Shown here piece by piece: positions 18,340 through 26,897 of a stretch of DNA of 40,209 nt. The position numbers and the translations under genes are program-made. The DNA lies in assembly GCA_024709225.1 (NCBI GenBank), contig JANJXC010000057.1:1-40209 (forward strand). The letters run 5' to 3'. The notes under the pieces are model-generated. The model was not told the origin of the DNA. It did no database searches and saw nothing but the letters and a program-made list of their open reading frames with translations. Each line of letters starts with the position of its first letter. Position 1 is the first letter of the stretch. The stretch comes from Gammaproteobacteria bacterium. Lineage in GTDB: Bacteria > Pseudomonadota > Gammaproteobacteria > Thiohalomonadales > Thiohalomonadaceae.

Positions 18340-19743
18340 TCAAATCACTTTCGAGAAACGCTGGTTGGCCTTCTCGCGCAGATAGCGATCAAAGGTCATG
18401 CAGATGTTGCGGATCAGCAGCTTGCCAACCGGGTGTACCTGGATACGAGCGGCATCCACGGTGAGCAGGCCGTCGGCCTGCATGGCAGCCAGCTCCGTAA
18501 GCTCGGTGGCGAAATAGCTGTCGAAGTCGACACCGAACTGCTGTCCTACCCTGGCCTTGTCCAGATGAAAATGGCAGATGAGCTCGGTAATCACCGCACG
18601 ACGCAGCACGTCATCGTCGCCCAATTCGACGCCGCGGAACACCGGCAGGCGGCCGGCGTCGATGGCCGCGTAATAGGTCTCCAGCTCCTTCAGGTTCTGC
18701 GCGTAGCTGCGCCCCACCTGGCCGATGGAGGTGCTGCCCAGGCCGACCAGGTCGCAGTCGGCATGGGTGGAGTAACCCTGGAAGTTGCGGTACAGGGTGC
18801 CGCTGCGCTGCGCCACCGCCAACTCGTCATTGGGCTTGGCGAAGTGGTCCATGCCGATGTAGACATAGCCCGCGGCGGTGAGCTTCTCGATGGTCATCTG
18901 CAGGATGTTGAGCTTTTCCTGCGGCGCCGGCAGTTCCTCGGCATTGATGCGGCGCTGCGGTTTGAACAGCTCGGGCAGATGGGCGTAGTTGAACACCGAC
19001 AGGCGATCCGGCGAAATCTCCAGGATCTTGTCCAGGGTGGCGGAGAAGCTCACCACGCTCTGGAACGGCAGGCCGTAGATCAGGTCGATGCTGATGGACT
19101 TGAAACCCTCGCTCCGCGCCGCACCCAACGCCGCCATGGTCTCCGCCTCGGATTGCAGGCGGTTCACCGCCTTCTGCACCCGCGGGTCGAAGTCCTGCAC
19201 CCCCAGGCTCATGCGGTTGAAGCCGAGCTTGCGCAGCAGGGCGATGGTGTCGACCTTCACCTCGCGCGGGTCGATTTCGATGGAGAATTCGCCGCTGTCG
19301 TCATCGCGCAGGTTGAAACACTCACGCGTCTTGTCCATCAGCGCGATCATCTCGCTGTGGCTGATGAAGGTGGGCGTACCGCCACCCCAGTGCAGCTGAT
19401 CCACGGTGCGGTTGCGGTCAAACAAGGCCCCCTGCAGCTCCAGCTCGCGGTGCAGCCGTTCAAGATACGGCGCCGAACGGGTGCGGTCCTTGGTGACCAC
19501 CTTGTTGCAGCCGCAGTAGAAGCACACCGTATCGCAGAACGGGATGTGGAAATACAGCGACAGCGGGTTGCCGCGCCTGTTGCTTTCCTCGGCATAGCGG
19601 CGGTAATCGTCCGCGCCGAAACCGTCATGGAACTGCACCGCCGTGGGATAGGAGGTATAGCGCGGCCCGGACTTGTCGTAGCGCTTGATCAGCTCCGGGT
19701 CGAAGACGATCTGCTGGTTGCTGCTGTCGTGTTGCGTGCTCAT
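18340..19743 (-). CDS. hemN: Oxygen-independent coproporphyrinogen III oxidase
   Basis: HemN is the radical-SAM enzyme that decarboxylates coproporphyrinogen III to protoporphyrinogen IX for haem synthesis without oxygen. The 467-residue protein is close in length to the E. coli enzyme. It shows the cluster motif Cys70-x3-Cys74-x2-Cys77 plus Cys79 (FCDTVCFYCGC), and the HemN-specific N-terminus (RYDKSGPRYTSYPTA), which separates it from HemW. ATG at 19741-19743 has GGAGG 7 nt upstream. A small perfect hairpin (CACCGCC/GGCGGTG, 19757-19773) fills the gap to the upstream gene. I see no clear FNR site nearby. Confidence 0.96.
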   Translation of the reverse strand: MSTQHDSSNQQIVFDPELIKRYDKSGPRYTSYPTAVQFHDGFGADDYRRYAEESNRRGNPLSLYFHIPFCDTVCFYCGCNKVVTKDRTRSAPYLERLHRELELQGALFDRNRTVDQLHWGGGTPTFISHSEMIALMDKTRECFNLRDDDSGEFSIEIDPREVKVDTIALLRKLGFNRMSLGVQDFDPRVQKAVNRLQSEAETMAALGAARSEGFKSISIDLIYGLPFQSVVSFSATLDKILEISPDRLSVFNYAHLPELFKPQRRINAEELPAPQEKLNILQMTIEKLTAAGYVYIGMDHFAKPNDELAVAQRSGTLYRNFQGYSTHADCDLVGLGSTSIGQVGRSYAQNLKELETYYAAIDAGRLPVFRGVELGDDDVLRRAVITELICHFHLDKARVGQQFGVDFDSYFATELTELAAMQADGLLTVDAARIQVHPVGKLLIRNICMTFDRYLREKANQRFSKVI

Positions 19744-19774
19744 GCCACTGCCTCCACACCGCCGCGGGCGGTGC

Positions 19775-20095
19775 TCATTCGCTTTCGGTATCGAGACCTT
19801 CTTTGTGGGTCTTGTTGATCATCGCCAGCAGGTCTGCAAACGGGATGCGGCTGCGGAAGCGGTTGACCATGTCCATGAACGGCAGGTCGGTCTTGCCGAA
19901 CTCGTAGCTGCCGTCCGCCATGGCGGCGCGCAGGTCCTTCAGCATCTGCTCCAGGGTGTTGAGATAGGGCGGCACGGCGCCCATTTCCTCCGCGTCATAT
20001 TCATAGCTGGAACGCAGCTCGTCCACCTCGATGATGGCGCTATCCACCATACCCACATACTGCTGGGCCGTCTTCGGCCGCAAACTCAATGCCAT
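19775..20095 (-). CDS. Small conserved protein of unknown function upstream of hemN
   Basis: A 106-residue soluble protein beginning MALSLRPKTAQQYVGM. It has no signal peptide, membrane helix or cysteine, and looks helical and acidic in the middle (SYEYDAEEMGAVPPYLNTLE). ATG at 20093-20095 has AAGGAG 8 nt upstream; longer frames run into the repeat element and are rejected. Proteins of this type next to hemN are sometimes labelled as a secretion protein GspF, but this one has none of the membrane helices of GspF, so that name should not be used. The function is unknown. Confidence 0.8.
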   Translation of the reverse strand: MALSLRPKTAQQYVGMVDSAIIEVDELRSSYEYDAEEMGAVPPYLNTLEQMLKDLRAAMADGSYEFGKTDLPFMDMVNRFRSRIPFADLLAMINKTHKEGLDTESE

Positions 20096-20118
20096 GTTAG
20101 AAGCTCCTTGAACACAAT

Positions 20119-20193
20119 CTGCCGCAGAGACGCGGAGGCGCAGAGGATGTTGTGTGAAACCCATTCTCCGCGGCTCTGCGCCTCTGCGGCGGG
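20119..20193. repeat. Octad inverted-array element (GCAGAG units), prmB gap
   Basis: The left arm (20119-20146) is GCCGCAGAG-type octads and the right arm (20167-20193) the reverse complement, with a 20-bp spacer. It spans from 2 bp past the prmB stop to about 24 bp before the small gene upstream of hemN. Confidence 0.85.
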
Positions 20194-20194
20194 T

Positions 20195-21121
20195 TTACTG
20201 ACGAACCAGGCGGAACAGGCTGCGGTATTCGCGTACCTGCTCGGCGGTGAGCAGAAACACGCCGTGACCGCCGCGTTCAAACTCCAGCCAGGTGAACGGT
20301 ACCTCGGGCAGACGTTCGGCCAGGGCATGCCAGCTGTTGCCCACCTCGACGATGAGGATGCCGTCGCGGGTCAGGTGCAGCGAGGCCTCCTGCAGGATGC
20401 GCAGCGCGAGGTCGAGGCCGTCCTCGCCGGCGGCCAGCGCCATCTGCGGTTCGTGGCGATACTCCGGCGGCAGTGCCGCCATGTCCTCGGCATCCACGTA
20501 GGGCGGATTGCTGACGATGATGTCGTACTTGCGGCCGGAGAGGTTCTGGAACAGATCCGACTGCACCGCATGCACCCGCCCCGCCATGCCGTGCTTCTCG
20601 ATATTGATCGCCGTTACCGCCAGCGCCGCCTCGGAGATGTCCACCGCATCCACCTCGACATGGGGCAGATATTCGGCGCAGGCGATGGCGATGCAGCCGC
20701 CACCGGTGCACAGGTCCAGCACCCGCTCCACCCGGTTCGGTTCGATCCACGGTTCGAAACCGTGCTCGATCAGCTCTGCCAGGGGTGAACGCGGGATCAG
20801 CACGCGCTCGTCGACATAAAACGGCATGCCGGCAAACCAGGCCTCATGGGTCAGATAGGGTGCCGGCAGGCGTGCGTCGATGCGGCTGGTGAGGATGTCC
20901 ACCACCGCCTTCTTCTCCAGCGCGGTAAGACGCGTGTCGAGATACGGTTCGGCGATATCGGGCGGCAGGTGCAGCGTATGCAGCACCAGATAGGCCGCCT
21001 CATCCAGGGCATTGTCGGTGCCGTGGCCGAAATACAGGCCGGCGGCGGCAAAGCGGCTCATCCCCCAGCGGATGAAGTCGCGTACCGTGTGCAACTGCTC
21101 CAGCGCGTCTTTGCGGTCCAT
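20195..21121 (-). CDS. prmB: Ribosomal protein L3 glutamine N5-methyltransferase
   Basis: PrmB methylates a glutamine of ribosomal protein L3. The 308-residue protein has a helical N-terminal recognition domain (residues about 1-110), SAM-binding motif I ([14 protein letters not shown]) and the catalytic NPPY motif ([10 protein letters not shown]). The N-terminal signature ([20 protein letters not shown]) and the ALIPRSP-like segment [12 protein letters not shown] distinguish it from the release-factor enzyme PrmC. The ATG at 21119-21121 is 3 bp from the mog stop. In E. coli prmB lies beside aroC; here hemN, the DUF1207 gene and a small gene sit between them. Confidence 0.95.
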   Translation of the reverse strand: MDRKDALEQLHTVRDFIRWGMSRFAAAGLYFGHGTDNALDEAAYLVLHTLHLPPDIAEPYLDTRLTALEKKAVVDILTSRIDARLPAPYLTHEAWFAGMPFYVDERVLIPRSPLAELIEHGFEPWIEPNRVERVLDLCTGGGCIAIACAEYLPHVEVDAVDISEAALAVTAINIEKHGMAGRVHAVQSDLFQNLSGRKYDIIVSNPPYVDAEDMAALPPEYRHEPQMALAAGEDGLDLALRILQEASLHLTRDGILIVEVGNSWHALAERLPEVPFTWLEFERGGHGVFLLTAEQVREYRSLFRLVRQ

Positions 21122-21124
21122 GGT

Positions 21125-21673
21125 TCAGTCCTGCGGCTTCTTGGCGTGTTTGGGGCGGAAGGCGGCAGTCACCTCCGGCCGGGTCTCCAGATACGGGCCT
21201 TCGATGAGGTCGATGCAATAGGGCACGGCGGGGAATACCGCCTCCAGGCAATCCTGGATGGCCGATGGCTTGCCCGGCAGGTTGATGAGCAGCGCGCGGC
21301 CGCGGATCCCGGCGATCTGGCGCGACAGGATGGCGGTGGGCACGAACTTGAGCGATACCGCCCGCATCTGCTCGCCGAAGCCGTCGAGGATCTTGTCACA
21401 TACCGCGGCAGTAGCCTCGGGGGTAATGTCACGCGGCGCGGGGCCGGTGCCGCCGGTGGTCACCACCAGGCAGCAGCCCTGCTCATCGCACAGTTCGCGC
21501 AGCGCCGCCTCCACCTGGTCCTGCTCGTCGGGTACCAGCCGGGCGACGGCCTCCCACGGCGTGGTGAGCGCCCGCTCCAGCCAGTCGTGGATGGCCGGAC
21601 CACCCAGGTCCTCGTATTCGCCGCGACTGGCGCGGTCGGAGACGGTGACGATGCCGATACGTACGTTCTGCAT
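21125..21673 (-). CDS. mog: Molybdopterin adenylyltransferase
   Basis: Mog adenylylates molybdopterin before molybdenum insertion in molybdenum cofactor synthesis. The 182-residue protein matches the Mog family through its length: RIGIVTVSDRASRGEY at the N-terminus, the MPT-binding motif TTGGTGPAPRDITPE, and the late motif FVPTAILSRQIAGIRG. ATG at 21671-21673 is chosen because the MQNVRIGIV start is standard; a longer frame to 21718 is not conserved-looking. A TACAAT box lies about 33 bp upstream. It is the first gene of the long minus-strand run that continues with prmB. Confidence 0.95.
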   Translation of the reverse strand: MQNVRIGIVTVSDRASRGEYEDLGGPAIHDWLERALTTPWEAVARLVPDEQDQVEAALRELCDEQGCCLVVTTGGTGPAPRDITPEATAAVCDKILDGFGEQMRAVSLKFVPTAILSRQIAGIRGRALLINLPGKPSAIQDCLEAVFPAVPYCIDLIEGPYLETRPEVTAAFRPKHAKKPQD

Positions 21674-21705
21674 GGGAATCCCGGCTGGAGAGTGTTGGGC
21701 CGGGT

Positions 21706-21711
21706 ATTGTA
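21706..21711 (-). promoter_or_regulatory. Candidate -10 box for mog
   Basis: TACAAT on the minus strand, inside the palindrome GGGTACAATACCC, 32 nt before the mog ATG. The expected leader would be about 25 nt. No convincing -35 box is seen. Confidence 0.35.
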
Positions 21712-21775
21712 CCCGCATCCGCGTCGCTTGGGGCCCCGTATCCCCTTGGGGCGGGATACACCCGCCCGGGTATCG

Positions 21776-22501
21776 TCAGAAGTCGTACACCAGGGTGACC
21801 GCGCTCATGCTGTCGGTCTTTTCCACACCAGCCGGCACATCGCTGTTGTGCTTGACCGTCAGGGAGAGCTTGAGGGCGAACTGGCTGTTGATGCGCACGC
21901 TGAGGGCGGACAGCGATTCGGTATAGGTATTGCTCTTGCCGCTCTCCACCAGCACCTCCTCGGTGAAGCGGGAGGTGGGGCTGATGGCCCAGCCCAGCCT
22001 GACGGCACCACGCACGATGGCCTCGTCTTCGCGTTCCTGGCCGACTTCCCGACTGTGGCGACCACCGGCACCGATTTCCAGGTCCAGCTCGACGCTTGTG
22101 GTCTTCAGCACCCGACGGCCATAACCCACGGTCTCGGAGAACTGGTAGTCGTAGCCGCTGAAACGGTCATCCTCGTAGCGCACCGTGACGAACAGGTAAT
22201 CATCGGGTGTAAAACGGTAGTCGCTCTTGCCGCTGGCGACGTAGCGCTCGGAGGTGATGGTGCCCCCGTCGGAGGTACGCAGCCCCTCGAGACGGCCTTC
22301 ATGGCGCCAGCTTTCGGTCAGATAACGCACCCTGGCCTTGGCATTGACGCTGCGGGTATCGGTATTGCCGCTGGTGGTGACCACCCCCAGCTCGGCCTCG
22401 CCGCCGAAACCGGCCTCCTCCTCCACCGCTGTTACCACACCCGCCCAACAGCCCACTGACAGCGCCGCGCACGGCGCCCAAATCTTGATGAAATTTCGCA
22501 T
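21776..22501 (-). CDS. DUF481-family outer-membrane protein (YdiY-like)
   Basis: A 241-residue exported beta-barrel protein. The signal peptide is about residues 1-25 (cleaved near VTA-VE). After this comes the DUF481 pattern of alternating strands with the family hallmark GVVTTSGNTDTRSVNAKARV, ending in an aromatic strand (AVTLVYDF) for BAM recognition. Function is unknown in the family; YdiY of E. coli is linked to acid response. The gene stands alone between mog and the AmmeMemoRadiSam locus, on the minus strand. Confidence 0.85.
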   Translation of the reverse strand: MRNFIKIWAPCAALSVGCWAGVVTAVEEEAGFGGEAELGVVTTSGNTDTRSVNAKARVRYLTESWRHEGRLEGLRTSDGGTITSERYVASGKSDYRFTPDDYLFVTVRYEDDRFSGYDYQFSETVGYGRRVLKTTSVELDLEIGAGGRHSREVGQEREDEAIVRGAVRLGWAISPTSRFTEEVLVESGKSNTYTESLSALSVRINSQFALKLSLTVKHNSDVPAGVEKTDSMSAVTLVYDF

Positions 22502-22585
22502 AACCCGGACAGGCTACCGGCCACGACAGGTCGATTCAACCCGCAATTCCACAGGGTTATCCGCGAAATTTCGCTCAGCAGGCGC

Positions 22586-23701
22586 TCACGGCGCGGCATA
22601 GTCGCGCAGCCGCACCGGCTGGCGCCTGCCGCCCCAGTCGCCGGGCTGCGCATCGAACACACCGGCGCAGGCAGTGCCGCAGGACTGGCACTTGCCGGCG
22701 GCATCCAGGTGCCAGGCGGTGATGGTATAGCCGTCGCGGCCGATGAGTTTGCTGCCGCAGTGATGGCAAAAGGTGCTCTGCCCCTCCGGGTCGTGCACGT
22801 TGCCGGTGTAGGCGTAACGCACGCCGTTGTTCATGGCGATGCGCCGCGCCATGGTCAGCGTTTCCCGCGGCGTCGGCGGCGTGTCCAGCATCTTCCAGTC
22901 CGGATGGAAGGCCGTGAAGTGCGTGGGCACGTCCGGCCCCAGCTCCTGCACCACCCACCTGGTCATGGCATCGAGCTCTGCCTCAGTATCGTTGAAGCCG
23001 GGGATCAGCAGCGTGGTCAGCTCCAGCCACACCGAGGTCTCGTGCTTCAGATACAGCAGGGTGTCGAGTACCGGCTGCAGGTGACCACCGGTGAGCTTGT
23101 GGTAGAAGTCGTCGGTAAAGCCCTTCAGGTCGACATTGGCCGCGTCCATGTATTGATAGAACTCGCGCCGCGGCTCGGCGCAGACATAGCCGGAGGTCAC
23201 CGCCACCGACAGGATGCCGTGCTTGCGGCATTCCTTCGCCACGTCGATGGCGTATTCATGGAAGATGATCGGGTCGTTGTAGGTGTAGGCCACGCTGCGG
23301 CAGCCGAGGTCGGCGGCGGCGCGGGCGATCACCTCGGGAGTGGCCTGATCGAGCAGGGTGTCCAGTTCGCGCGACTTGCTGATGTCCCAGTTCTGGCAGA
23401 ACTTGCAGGCCAGGTTGCAGCCGGCGGTACCGAAGGACAACACCGGCGTGCCGGGCAGAAAGTGGTTGAGCGGTTTCTTCTCGATGGGGTCGACGCAGAA
23501 GCCGCTGGAACGGCCCCAGGTGGCGAGCACGATCTTGCCGCCCAGATTGCCGCGTACGAAACACAGCCCGCGCTGGTTGTCCTTCAGCTTGCAGTAGCGC
23601 GGGCACAGGTCGCACTGCACACGGCCATCGTCCAGCGCATGCCAGTACTGCGTAGCGACGATGCTGGACGGCTCGACGCCGTCGAAATTGGCTGTTTCCA
23701 T
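22586..23701 (-). CDS. amrS: AmmeMemoRadiSam system radical SAM enzyme
   Basis: A 371-residue radical-SAM protein of the AmrS family, related to pyruvate-formate-lyase activating enzymes. The cluster motif is Cys95-x3-Cys99-x2-Cys102 (AGCNLACKFCQNW). It also has an N-terminal cysteine cluster (CDLCPRYC at 30-37 and Cys47) and C-terminal cysteine pairs (CHHC and CQSCGTAC) that may bind zinc or another Fe-S cluster. It is divergent from the Memo and AMMECR1 genes, the three-gene association that defines the system. The reaction is not established as far as I know. ATG is at 23699-23701. Confidence 0.93.
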   Translation of the reverse strand: METANFDGVEPSSIVATQYWHALDDGRVQCDLCPRYCKLKDNQRGLCFVRGNLGGKIVLATWGRSSGFCVDPIEKKPLNHFLPGTPVLSFGTAGCNLACKFCQNWDISKSRELDTLLDQATPEVIARAAADLGCRSVAYTYNDPIIFHEYAIDVAKECRKHGILSVAVTSGYVCAEPRREFYQYMDAANVDLKGFTDDFYHKLTGGHLQPVLDTLLYLKHETSVWLELTTLLIPGFNDTEAELDAMTRWVVQELGPDVPTHFTAFHPDWKMLDTPPTPRETLTMARRIAMNNGVRYAYTGNVHDPEGQSTFCHHCGSKLIGRDGYTITAWHLDAAGKCQSCGTACAGVFDAQPGDWGGRRQPVRLRDYAAP

Positions 23702-23780
23702 GACCGCTCTCCGCCGTGTACCCGCGCCGTCGGGGCGCTATAGTTGCTACCCATAGAGGATAGAGGATCAGGAGTCCGCC

Positions 23781-24578
23781 ATGCCGAAAATCCGCCCACC
23801 CGCCGTTGCCGGCCTGTTCTATCCTGCCGATCCGATCCAGCTGCATCAGATGGTGCAGGAGTTCCTGCGCGGGGCCGACAGCGACGACGGTGCGCCGCCC
23901 AAGGCCATCATCGCCCCCCATGCCGGCTACATCTACTCCGGGCCGGTGGCGGCCAGCGCCTATGTCCGCCTCGCCCCGCTGCGCGGCACGGTGACGCGGG
24001 TGGTGCTGCTCGGTCCGTCGCACCGCGTCGGATTCCTCGGCCTCGCCAACAGCAGCGCCGACGCCTTCCGCACCCCGCTGGGCGACATACCGCTCGACCG
24101 CCCTGCCGTCGACGCCATAACTGCCCTGCCCCAGGTGCACGTGCTGGACGAGGCGCACAGCATGGAACATAGCCTGGAGGTGCACCTGCCGTTCCTGCAG
24201 GAGGTGTTGGGCGACTTCGCCCTGGTGCCGCTGGTGGTGGGCGACGCGTCGGCGCAAGAGGTGGACGAGGTGCTGGAACAACTGTGGGGCGGACCCGAGA
24301 CGCTGATCGTGATCAGCTCCGACCTGTCGCACTACCACGACTACGCCACCGCCCAGGCCATGGACCGCAGCACTGCCCAGGCCATCGAGGAGCTGCGCTA
24401 CCAGGACCTGCGTAGCGAAGGCGCCTGCGGCCGCAACCCGGTGCGCGGCCTGCTGCTCGCCGCCCGGCGGCTGGGACTCAAGGCCGACACCGTCGACCTG
24501 CGCAACTCCGGCGACACCGCCGGACCGCGCGACCAGGTGGTCGGCTACGGCGCCTGGCTATTCCGCGAGGCCGCATGA
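23781..24578 (+). CDS. amrB: AmmeMemoRadiSam system protein B, Memo family
   Basis: A 265-residue bacterial homologue of human MEMO1. It has the start motif RPPAVAGLFYPAD, and the expected metal-site residues His47 (APHAGYIYSG), His81 (GPSHRVGF) and Cys216 (GACGRNPV), with SDLSHYHDY (His184, His186) nearby. MEMO1 binds copper or iron through such residues, so metal binding is likely here. ATG at 23781 has AGGAG 6 nt upstream. The stop overlaps the AMMECR1 gene by 4 bp, which implies coupled translation. Confidence 0.93.
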   Translation: MPKIRPPAVAGLFYPADPIQLHQMVQEFLRGADSDDGAPPKAIIAPHAGYIYSGPVAASAYVRLAPLRGTVTRVVLLGPSHRVGFLGLANSSADAFRTPLGDIPLDRPAVDAITALPQVHVLDEAHSMEHSLEVHLPFLQEVLGDFALVPLVVGDASAQEVDEVLEQLWGGPETLIVISSDLSHYHDYATAQAMDRSTAQAIEELRYQDLRSEGACGRNPVRGLLLAARRLGLKADTVDLRNSGDTAGPRDQVVGYGAWLFREAA

Positions 24579-25138
24579 TCAGCCCCGCCGGCCGGCAGGC
24601 CCTGCTGCAAGTCGCCCGCGACTCCATCCGTCACGGCCTCGAACACGGCCGTCCGCTGACGGTACACGCCGCTGACTATCCGGAGGAACTGCGCCCACTG
24701 CGCGCCAGCTTCGTCACCCTGCACCGCCACGGCGAACTGCGCGGCTGCATCGGCATCCTCGAGGCCCTGCGCCCGCTGGTGGAGGATGTCGCCTACCACG
24801 CCTGGGCCGCAGCCTTCGAAGACCCGCGCTTCGCGCCGCTCTCCGAATGGGAACTGGAGGGACTCGACACCCATATCTCCATCCTGAGCCCGCCGGAGCC
24901 GCTACGGTTCGAGAACGAGGCCGACCTGCTGCGACAACTCCGCCCCGGCAGCGACGGCCTCATCCTGCGCGACCGCGGCCACCGCGGTACCTTCCTGCCC
25001 AGCGTATGGGAGTCCCTGCCGCAACCACGCGACTTCTGGCAACACCTCAAGCGCAAGGCCGGCCTGCCGCCGGACTGGTGGTCGGATACCTTGCAGGTGG
25101 AGCGGTATACCACAGAGAGTTTCAGCGCAGAAGCTTGA
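24575..25138 (+). CDS. amrA: AmmeMemoRadiSam system protein A, AMMECR1 domain
   Basis: A 187-residue AMMECR1-domain protein. The family's invariant motif appears as LRGCIGIL near residue 51, with the downstream conserved segments FEDPRFAPLS, HISILSPPEPL and GTFLPSVWESLPQPRDFW. The ATG overlaps the end of the Memo gene by 4 bp. The family's biochemical role is unknown; pairing with Memo and the radical-SAM protein suggests all three act on one target. It converges on glmM across a 242-bp gap. Confidence 0.93.
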   Translation: MISPAGRQALLQVARDSIRHGLEHGRPLTVHAADYPEELRPLRASFVTLHRHGELRGCIGILEALRPLVEDVAYHAWAAAFEDPRFAPLSEWELEGLDTHISILSPPEPLRFENEADLLRQLRPGSDGLILRDRGHRGTFLPSVWESLPQPRDFWQHLKRKAGLPPDWWSDTLQVERYTTESFSAEA

Positions 25139-25380
25139 GGCCTGGCCGGCGCAACCTGACCGTAGCCGGCAGGCAATACGTTCGATCCCCCCAGGAAACG
25201 GACAGAGCACCGCTGTTTGTTGGCTGCACCGCGGGGAAAACTGTGTGGCGATTTGGGCCAGCTCCGGCTCCGCAAGCAATCCGCAGCGCCCTGCACGCCC
25301 CCGCGTGGCGGCACTACGGCCCGGCACCCGTTACCGGGAACGCATCATCCGGCAGTCCCACGCGGCGGCATACTGCGACA
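25139..25380. other. Convergent intergenic gap with no recognised feature
   Basis: This 242-bp stretch lies between the ends of amrA and glmM. I see no repeat array, no strong terminator hairpin with a T-run and no convincing gene. It may hold weak terminators for both transcripts. Confidence 0.5.
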
Positions 25381-26724
25381 TCACCCGGCCTGCATCGCGT
25401 GCCGCACCGCCTCGGCCAGTTCCGCCACGATGCGCTCCACCAGCACCGCGTCCTCCCCCTCGGCCATCACCCGCACCACCGGCTCGGTGCCGGAGGGGCG
25501 CAGCAGCACCCGTCCCTTGCGCGCGAAGGAGGCCTCTGCCGCCCGCACGGCCTCCTGCACCAGGCCGGAGGCCATCACATCGAAGGGCTGCTGCAGGCGT
25601 ACGTTGACCATCTTCTGCGGATACTTGCTCATGCCGCCCTTCAGCGCGTGCAGGCTGTTGCCGCTGCGCGCCACCGCCGCGAGCACCTGCAGGGCGGAGA
25701 CGATGCCGTCGCCGGTGGTGGTGCAGTCGCGGCAGATGATGTGGCCGGAGGACTCGCCGCCCAGGGGCCAGCCCAGGGCGCTCATGCGCTCCAGCACGTA
25801 GCGGTCGCCCACCTTGGCGCGCTCGAAGCCGATGCCGGCCGCGGTGAGCGCATGCTCCATGCCCAGATTGCTCATCAACGTCCCTACCACGCCGGCCAGT
25901 CCGCCCTGGCGCTGGCGCTCCATGGCGATGATGAACAGCAATTCGTCGCCATCGACCACGGCCCCGGTATGGTCGACCATGATCACGCGGTCGCCGTCGC
26001 CGTCAAAGGCGATACCGAGGTCCGCCTGATGCTCCAGCACCGTGCGCTGCAGCAGCGCCGGATGGGTGGAGCCGCAGTCGACGTTGATGTTGAGCCCATC
26101 CGGCTCGGCGCCGATCTTGATCACCTCGGCGCCCAGCTCGCGGAGCACCCGCGGCGCGACGAAATAGGTGGCACCGTTGGAGCAGTCCACCACGATCTTC
26201 AGCCCTTCCAGGCTCAGGGTATTGGGAAAGGTACTCTTGCAGAATTCGATATAGCGGCCGCCGGCATCCACCACCCGCTCCGCCTTGCCCAGGTGCGCCG
26301 ACGGCGCCATGGTCATGGGCTCGTCCAGTGCCGCCTCGATGGCCTGCTCCACCTCGTCGGGCAGCTTGGTACCGGCGGCGGAGAAGAACTTGATGCCGTT
26401 GTCCTCGTAGGGATTGTGCGAGGCGCTGATGACGATACCGGCGGTGGCGCGCAGGGTGCGCGTCAGATAGGCGATGGCTGGCGTCGGCATCGGCCCGAGC
26501 AGGCGGATGTCCAGACCCGCCGCCGACAGTCCCGCCTCCAGGGCCGACTCGAACATGTAGCCGGAGATGCGCGTGTCCTTGCCGATGATCACCTTGCCGC
26601 CATGCCTGCCGGCGGACAACACGCGGCCCGCGGCCCAGCCCAGCTTGAGCATGAACTCGGGAGTGATGGGAAACTCGCCCACCTTGCCGCGGATGCCGTC
26701 GGTGCCGAAATATTTGCGTGCCAT
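25381..26724 (-). CDS. glmM: Phosphoglucosamine mutase
   Basis: GlmM interconverts glucosamine 6-phosphate and glucosamine 1-phosphate for UDP-GlcNAc, the precursor of peptidoglycan and LPS. The 447-residue protein has the N-terminus [12 protein letters not shown], the phosphoserine loop with Ser102 ([16 protein letters not shown]), the metal loop [10 protein letters not shown], the sugar loop GGESSGH and the C-terminal phosphate loop [12 protein letters not shown]. The rlmE-ftsH-folP-glmM order is conserved in gammaproteobacteria. It is separated from folP by an octad repeat element. Confidence 0.98.
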   Translation of the reverse strand: MARKYFGTDGIRGKVGEFPITPEFMLKLGWAAGRVLSAGRHGGKVIIGKDTRISGYMFESALEAGLSAAGLDIRLLGPMPTPAIAYLTRTLRATAGIVISASHNPYEDNGIKFFSAAGTKLPDEVEQAIEAALDEPMTMAPSAHLGKAERVVDAGGRYIEFCKSTFPNTLSLEGLKIVVDCSNGATYFVAPRVLRELGAEVIKIGAEPDGLNINVDCGSTHPALLQRTVLEHQADLGIAFDGDGDRVIMVDHTGAVVDGDELLFIIAMERQRQGGLAGVVGTLMSNLGMEHALTAAGIGFERAKVGDRYVLERMSALGWPLGGESSGHIICRDCTTTGDGIVSALQVLAAVARSGNSLHALKGGMSKYPQKMVNVRLQQPFDVMASGLVQEAVRAAEASFARKGRVLLRPSGTEPVVRVMAEGEDAVLVERIVAELAEAVRHAMQAG

Positions 26725-26796
26725 AATTTTCTTCCGTTAATTCCTGCAAAAGCATTTTTCACCGCAAAGGCGGCAGGAAATCAAAGATCAAAATCC

Positions 26797-26865
26797 AACA
26801 CAGAGACGCGGAGGCGCAGAGGAGTACACCGGTTCGCTCTCTGCGGCCCTCTGCGCCTCTGTGTT
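26797..26865. repeat. Octad inverted-array element (GCAGAG units), folP-glmM gap
   Basis: The left arm (26797-26822, units like ACGCGGAG and GCGCAGAG) and the right arm (26838-26865) are inverted copies with a 15-bp spacer. The outer 9 bp pair perfectly (AACACAGAG at 26797-26805, CTCTGTGTT at 26857-26865). A related CCGCAAAGGCGGCAGG stretch lies at 26762-26777, possibly a decayed extra copy. Confidence 0.85.
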
Positions 26866-26897
26866 AAGGTTTTGAAGTTCTTTTGCGCCTGATGTTT

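Noticed and set aside
21735-21775. Terminator after DUF481
   Set aside because: There are GTATCCC/GGGATAC and GGGGCC-type inverted repeats, but no T-run on either strand, so I do not call a terminator.
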